Source of the DNA: Bradyrhizobiaceae bacterium
Lineage (GTDB): Bacteria > Pseudomonadota > Alphaproteobacteria > Rhizobiales > Xanthobacteraceae
Assembly (NCBI GenBank): GCA_016793685.1
Contig: JAEULX010000151.1
Location: forward strand, 1-17,517
Length of the DNA stretch: 17,517 nt
Direction of reading: 5' to 3'
Shown here: piece by piece, positions 14,175-17,517 of the stretch
How positions within the stretch are numbered: the stretch's first letter is position 1
Layout of the letters: each line of letters opens with the position of its first letter
The notes under the pieces: model-generated
What the model was told of the DNA's origin: nothing
What the model saw: the letters and a program-made list of their open reading frames with translations, nothing else
Database searches by the model: none
Translations under genes and position numbers: made by a program

Positions 14175-14735
14175 CTACTGCGGCGCATGCGTCTTCAGCT
14201 TGTCCTGCTTCGGTTGGACCGGTTCCTCGGGCGGAACCACCTTCATGATGAATACGGTCGGCTTTTCGGTCGGGCCGAACGGGCCGGGCACCTTGTTCTT
14301 GAGCGGCGGGAGGCTCTTGAGAAACTTGGCGATGGCCCTGGCGTCGTAGTCGGTCAGGTTGGCGAACGACTTCCACGGCATGATCGGAGCGAGCGTGCGC
14401 CCGTCCGGCCGCACTCCCTTCTGCAGGGCCGTCACGATCTCCTCTTCGGTCCAGTCGCCGAGCCCCGTTTCCTTGTCCGGCGTCAGGTTTGGGCCGACGA
14501 AGACGCCGAGCCCGGGCATCTCAAAACCGACCTCCGAGCCGCCGAGGTAGCGCTCCATGTCCGGCTTGCCGAAGAAATACCCCGGCGTGTGGCAATCGAA
14601 GCAGCCGCTGAAGCTGGTAAGGTACTTCCCGCGCTCGACCTGCGGGTCGGCGGCGCCGGCTTCCATGAAGCTCATGACCGTGATTGCGAAGCCTGCGGTC
14701 GTCGCGATCGCCAAAGCCGAGGCGGTATGCTTCAT
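14175..14735 (-). CDS. Secreted monohaem class I-type cytochrome c
   Basis: This is a small periplasmic or membrane-associated electron carrier. The 186-residue product has an N-terminal Sec signal (MKHTASALAIATTAGFAITV; cleavage likely near AGA-AD at about residues 26-30). A single haem attachment motif CFDCH lies at 45-49, with the probable axial Met119 in TLAPIMPW. The pattern GVFVGPNLTPDKETGLGDWT, then EEIVTALQKGVRPDGR and LTDYDARAIAKFLKSLPP, resembles the cytochrome c subunits and domains that accompany alcohol, aldehyde or sugar dehydrogenases. No dehydrogenase gene is present here, so its partner is unknown. The last 25 residues are a Pro/Lys-rich tail. GGGAGA precedes the ATG as ribosome binding site. 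It is transcribed against the ribosomal cluster and divergently from the protease gene, so it looks like a separate unit. Confidence 0.85.
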   Translation of the reverse strand: MKHTASALAIATTAGFAITVMSFMEAGAADPQVERGKYLTSFSGCFDCHTPGYFFGKPDMERYLGGSEVGFEMPGLGVFVGPNLTPDKETGLGDWTEEEIVTALQKGVRPDGRTLAPIMPWKSFANLTDYDARAIAKFLKSLPPLKNKVPGPFGPTEKPTVFIMKVVPPEEPVQPKQDKLKTHAPQ

Positions 14736-14870
14736 GCGGTTCTCCCACGGTTTTGGTGGCTGAATGATGCGCTACGGCGCGTTGGCCGTCGCGACGGCGC
14801 GCGGGGCGGCGTAAGGTGCAGGGGACGAGGTCTTTCGCTGGCGGGGGGCCGCCGCGCAATCGCCCTTCTC

Positions 14871-14899
14871 TTGCCATTGGTGCGACGTACACCTCTATT
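14871..14899 (+). promoter_or_regulatory. Candidate promoter of the periplasmic protease gene
   Basis: TTGCCA (14871-14876) and TCTATT (14894-14899) are 17 bp apart in the 185-bp divergent gap between the cytochrome c and protease genes. This puts the start of transcription near 14906, close to the CGGAGA ribosome binding site at 14907-14912. The -10 match is weak. I see no equally good promoter for the minus-strand cytochrome gene. Confidence 0.3.
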
Positions 14900-14920
14900 C
14901 GTTGAGCGGAGACAGATCAC

Positions 14921-16330
14921 ATGTCCTCGATCTTTTGTCGGCGCGTCGCGTTTGCCGTGGCGATGGCGGTGCTGCCTTTTCTCGCGGGAGAAGCGCTGTC
15001 TCAGGAGGCAAGGGTCGTCCCGGCTTCCCCGCAGGTGGTCAAGCTCTCCTTGGCGCCGGTCGCCAAACGCGCCGCGCCGTCGGTTGTCAACGTCTACGCC
15101 GCCCGCGTGGTCGAAAACCGCAACCGGCTGCTCGATGATCCCATCTTCCGTCAATTTTTTGGCGGGTCCGGCTCCGGCGAGCAGGTGCAGCGCTCGCTCG
15201 GCTCGGGCGTGATCGTCGACGGCGGGCTCGTGGTCACGAACAACCACGTCATCGAGCGAATGGACCAGGTCAAGGTTTCGCTCGCCGACAAGCGCGAATT
15301 CGAAGCCGAAATCGTCCTGAAGGACCCGCGATCGGACCTTGCGATTCTGCGCCTCAAGGATGCGAACGAGAAGTTTCCCGCCATCGAGCTTGGGGATTCC
15401 GATACCCTGCAGGTGGGCGACTTCGTGCTCGCGATCGGCAATCCGTTCGGCGTCGGCCAGACGGTGACGCACGGCATCGTGTCCGCCGTCGCGCGGACGC
15501 AGGTCGGCATCTCCGATTACCAGTTCTTCGTCCAGACCGACGCGGCGATCAACCCGGGGAACTCGGGCGGCGCGCTGGTCGATCAGTCGGGAAAGCTCAT
15601 CGGCATCAATACCGCGATCTTTTCGCGCTCCGGCGGCTCGCAGGGCATCGGCTTTGCGATTCCCGTCAACATGGTGCGGGTCGTCCTCGCGTCGGCGCAG
15701 GGCGGCAGCAACACCGTCCGGCGGCCCTGGCTGGGCGCCAAGCTGCAGGCGGTGACCCCGGAGATTTCCGAAGCGTTCGGGCTGAAGCGCCCGGCGGGCG
15801 CTCTGGTCGGGACCGTCCAGGCGAAAAGCCCCGCGGAGCGGGCAGGGCTGCGCACCGGCGATCTGATCATCGCGATCGATGAGCAGGTCGTGGAGGACCC
15901 CAACGCCTTCGACTATCGCTTCGCCACCAAGGCGCTGGGCGGACAGGCGCGGATCGGCGTGCTGCGCAGCGGGCGCGAAACGCGGGTGACGGTCGCCCTC
16001 GAGCCTGCTCCCGACACGCCGCGGGACGAGCGCGTGATTCGCGGCCGCTCGCCGTTTTCCGGGGCGCGGGTTTCCAACATGTCGCCGTCGCTTGCCGATG
16101 AACTCCGTCTCGATTCCGGGCTGCAGGGCGCCGTCGTCGTCGACGTCGCGGAAGGGTCGATGGCGCGTGAAATCGGCTTCTTCCGCAAGGGCGACGTCAT
16201 CGTTGCCGTCAATGGCGAAAAGGTCGGCCAGACCAGCGATCTCGACCGGGTTGCGAGCCAGCCGAGCCGGTTCTGGCGCATCACCATCGTGCGCGAAGGC
16301 CAGACTTTTTCGGTGGCGTTCGGCGGATAG
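14921..16330 (+). CDS. Periplasmic DegP/DegQ-type serine protease with two PDZ domains
   Basis: This is an HtrA-family endopeptidase that degrades or guards misfolded envelope proteins. The 469-residue product has a signal peptide (hydrophobic VAFAVAMAVLPFLAGEALS, residues 9-27). A trypsin-like domain follows with the catalytic triad His109 (TNNHVIE), Asp139 (RSDLAI) and Ser215 (GNSGGAL). Two PDZ domains lie at about residues 268-360 (WLGAKLQAVTPEISEAFGL, ERAGLRTGDLIIAID) and 380-465 (GLQGAVVVDVAEGSMAREIG, KGDVIVAVNGEKV). The loop between signal and protease domain is short and lacks a long Q-linker, closer to DegQ or rhizobial Do-like proteases than to E. coli DegP. The start has CGGAGA upstream. 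In Bradyrhizobium-type genomes, as I recall, an HtrA protease and rarA follow rplQ, which fits this context. Exact paralogue (degP or degQ) cannot be fixed. Confidence 0.92.
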   Translation: MSSIFCRRVAFAVAMAVLPFLAGEALSQEARVVPASPQVVKLSLAPVAKRAAPSVVNVYAARVVENRNRLLDDPIFRQFFGGSGSGEQVQRSLGSGVIVDGGLVVTNNHVIERMDQVKVSLADKREFEAEIVLKDPRSDLAILRLKDANEKFPAIELGDSDTLQVGDFVLAIGNPFGVGQTVTHGIVSAVARTQVGISDYQFFVQTDAAINPGNSGGALVDQSGKLIGINTAIFSRSGGSQGIGFAIPVNMVRVVLASAQGGSNTVRRPWLGAKLQAVTPEISEAFGLKRPAGALVGTVQAKSPAERAGLRTGDLIIAIDEQVVEDPNAFDYRFATKALGGQARIGVLRSGRETRVTVALEPAPDTPRDERVIRGRSPFSGARVSNMSPSLADELRLDSGLQGAVVVDVAEGSMAREIGFFRKGDVIVAVNGEKVGQTSDLDRVASQPSRFWRITIVREGQTFSVAFGG

Positions 16331-16358
16331 CGCGGGCTTGCGACCGGGGGCGGTGGCC

Positions 16359-16385
16359 GAGGCGTTTCCGCCTCCCCATCTTTCC
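16359..16385 (+). terminator. Candidate terminator after the protease gene
   Basis: GAGGCG (16359-16364) and CGCCTC (16369-16374) form a 6-bp stem with a TTTC loop, followed by a pyrimidine stretch (CCCATCTTTCC). It lies 28 bp after the protease stop. The stem is short and the T run is interrupted, so this is only suggestive. Confidence 0.35.
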
Positions 16386-16420
16386 GATAGCACCGTTGCG
16401 CAAGCGCAGCGACAGTCCAA

Positions 16421-16492
16421 GTGTGGCGGTTCAGAAGTCCGCATCATTCTTGCGGCGAGTCCGAAATGCGGATTTCTGAACCAAAGCCACAC
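16421..16492 (+). repeat. Palindromic element A (REPIN/MITE-like)
   Basis: This is a 72-bp imperfect palindrome. GTGTGGC (16421-16427) pairs with GCCACAC (16486-16492). GGTTCAGAAGTCCGCAT (16428-16444) pairs with ATGCGGATTTCTGAACC (16466-16482) with one G-U position. A 3-nt AAA bulge (16483-16485) separates the two stems, and a 21-nt loop closes the hairpin. It is related to element B at 16511-16579, which is in the opposite orientation. Confidence 0.75.
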
Positions 16493-16510
16493 GAGATCAA
16501 TAAGTTGCTG

Positions 16511-16579
16511 GTGTCCTTCGATTCCGAAGTTCGCAAACGAGGATGCCGCACAATGATGCGAACTTCGGAATCGGGACAC
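16511..16579 (-). repeat. Palindromic element B, inverted relative of element A
   Basis: This is a 69-bp palindrome. GTGTCC (16511-16516) pairs with GGACAC (16574-16579), and CGATTCCGAAGTTCGCA (16519-16535) pairs perfectly with its complement at 16557-16573. A TT bulge lies at 16517-16518, with a 21-nt loop. Read on the minus strand it aligns with element A, including the word CGCATCATT beside the loop and an AA(A) bulge on the 3' arm. It ends 28 bp before the rarA start, so it would lie in the rarA 5' region. Confidence 0.75.
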
Positions 16580-16607
16580 TACGGTCGCGCGCCTGTAAAA
16601 GATCGCC

Positions 16608-17517
16608 ATGAGCACCCGCGCCAAGAAGAGCGCCGCCCCAAGCCTGTTCGCCGCCGCCGGCCTTGCGGACGACGCGCCGCGTCCGCTTGCCGACAAGCTG
16701 CGCCCACAGACGCTTGCCGAAGTCGTCGGCCAGGAGCACCTGCTCGGCCCGGACGGTGCGCTCACCCGCATGATCGAGACGCGCTCGCTCGGCTCGCTCG
16801 TGTTCTGGGGGCCGCCGGGGACCGGCAAGACGACGGTCGCGCGGCTGCTGGCGCATGCGACCGATCTCGAATTCGTCCAGCTCTCCGCCGTGTTCTCCGG
16901 GGTCGCCGACCTCAAGAAGGTGTTCGACGCCGCCCGCGCCCGGCGGGAGACCGGGCAGGGCACATTGCTCTTCGTCGACGAGGTGCACCGGTTCAATCGC
17001 GCCCAGCAGGACGCGTTTCTCCCGGTCATGGAAGACGGCACCATCGTGCTGGTCGGCGCGACGACGGAAAACCCATCGTTCGAACTGAACGCGGCGCTGC
17101 TGTCGCGCGCCCGCGTGCTGGTGTTCCGGCCGCTCGACGCCGAGGCGATCGAAAAGCTGCTCGCGCGCGCCGAAGCCGCGGAGGGAAGGGCGCTGCCGCT
17201 CGATCCGGAAGCGCGCGCGTCCCTCGTCCGCATGGCGGACGGCGATGGGCGCGCAGCGCTCACGCTCGCCGAGGAAGTGTGGCGCGCCGCCCGGCGCGGG
17301 GAAACCTTCGATGCGGGCAACCTGCAGGAGATCGTGCAGCGGCGCGCCCCGATCTACGACAAGTCGCAGGACAGCCATTACAATCTCATCTCCGCCCTGC
17401 ATAAATCGGTGCGCGGCTCCGACCCAGACGCCGCGCTCTACTATCTCTGCCGCATGCTCGACGCCGGCGAGGACCCGCTGTACCTCGCCCGCCGCGTGGT
17501 GCGCATGGCGGTCGAGG
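16608..17517 (+). CDS. rarA: Replication-associated recombination protein A (MgsA/RarA), 3' end cut by window
   Basis: RarA is an AAA+ ATPase of the clamp-loader-like Mgs1/WRNIP1 family that acts at stalled replication forks. The 303 visible residues run open to the end of the window, so the gene continues beyond it (family length about 430-450). It shows PLADKLRPQTLAEVVGQEHL near the start, Walker A GPPGTGKTT at 68-76, and Walker B LLFVDEVHRF with Asp124-Glu125. A sensor-like GATTENPSFELNAALLSRAR follows (150-169), then the SQDSHYNLISALHKSVRGSD region (253-272) and PLYLARRVVRMA. The N-terminal PSLFA (11-15) resembles a sliding-clamp binding motif, as proposed for other RarA proteins. The ATG at 16608 has only a weak AAAAGA upstream. 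The gene follows the protease gene by 277 bp filled with two palindromic elements. Confidence 0.93.
   Translation, partial: MSTRAKKSAAPSLFAAAGLADDAPRPLADKLRPQTLAEVVGQEHLLGPDGALTRMIETRSLGSLVFWGPPGTGKTTVARLLAHATDLEFVQLSAVFSGVADLKKVFDAARARRETGQGTLLFVDEVHRFNRAQQDAFLPVMEDGTIVLVGATTENPSFELNAALLSRARVLVFRPLDAEAIEKLLARAEAAEGRALPLDPEARASLVRMADGDGRAALTLAEEVWRAARRGETFDAGNLQEIVQRRAPIYDKSQDSHYNLISALHKSVRGSDPDAALYYLCRMLDAGEDPLYLARRVVRMAVE

Noticed and set aside
16580..16607. A separate promoter for rarA next to element B
   Set aside because: TAAAAG near 16595 could be a -10, but no -35 is present at the right distance, so I could not support it.
14732..17320. An 862-codon open frame on the minus strand opposite the protease gene and rarA
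   Set aside because: It is a GC-rich antisense shadow: low-complexity Arg/Ser/Ala wording with no domain, while the plus strand carries two clear protein families over the same bases.
16421..17404. A 327-codon plus-strand frame overlapping rarA
   Set aside because: It is out of frame with the unmistakable Walker A and B motifs of rarA, and its product is Arg/Pro-rich without a family.

Overview
The window is about 17.5 kb of GC-rich DNA dominated by one dense plus-strand block of ribosomal protein genes, the fused S10-spc-alpha cluster of an alphaproteobacterium. Gene order, protein lengths and wording (L2, L3, L22, RpoA, short-LID adenylate kinase, C-minus S14, no rpmJ after secY, no rpsD in the alpha operon) fit Hyphomicrobiales. 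The nearest type is a Bradyrhizobium/Rhodopseudomonas/Xanthobacteraceae-like lineage. This placement rests on recognition of the proteins, not on a search.

Layout: the window opens inside rplC. It then runs rplD-rplW-rplB-rpsS-rplV-rpsC-rplP-rpmC-rpsQ (S10 part) and rplN-rplX-rplE-rpsN-rpsH-rplF-rplR-rpsE-rpmD-rplO-secY-adk (spc part). A 296-bp non-coding leader with a candidate promoter and hairpins follows, and then rpsM-rpsK-rpoA-rplQ (alpha part). Genes are mostly separated by 10-60 bp or overlap by 1-8 bp, each with a purine-rich ribosome binding site, so they are probably co-transcribed and translationally coupled. Together they supply much of both ribosomal subunits, the SecYEG channel core, adenylate kinase and the RNA polymerase alpha subunit. 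A hairpin resembling a terminator lies just after rplQ.

Beyond the cluster, a minus-strand gene encodes a small secreted monohaem cytochrome c. Divergent from it is a periplasmic DegP/DegQ-type serine protease with two PDZ domains. The last gene is the AAA+ ATPase RarA (MgsA), cut by the window end.

The coding content is ordinary housekeeping. The unusual parts are mostly non-coding: two related palindromic elements of about 70 bp in opposite orientation, with compensatory arm changes, between the protease gene and rarA (16421-16579); an 87-bp degenerate inverted repeat between rpoA and rplQ; three hairpins in a row between rpsK and rpoA; and a structured leader before a TTG-started rpsM. 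In the proteins, the standout is L5 with an N-terminal Lys/Ala/Pro-rich extension of about 80 residues. I found no tRNA, rRNA, CRISPR array, insertion sequence or clear novel multi-gene system.
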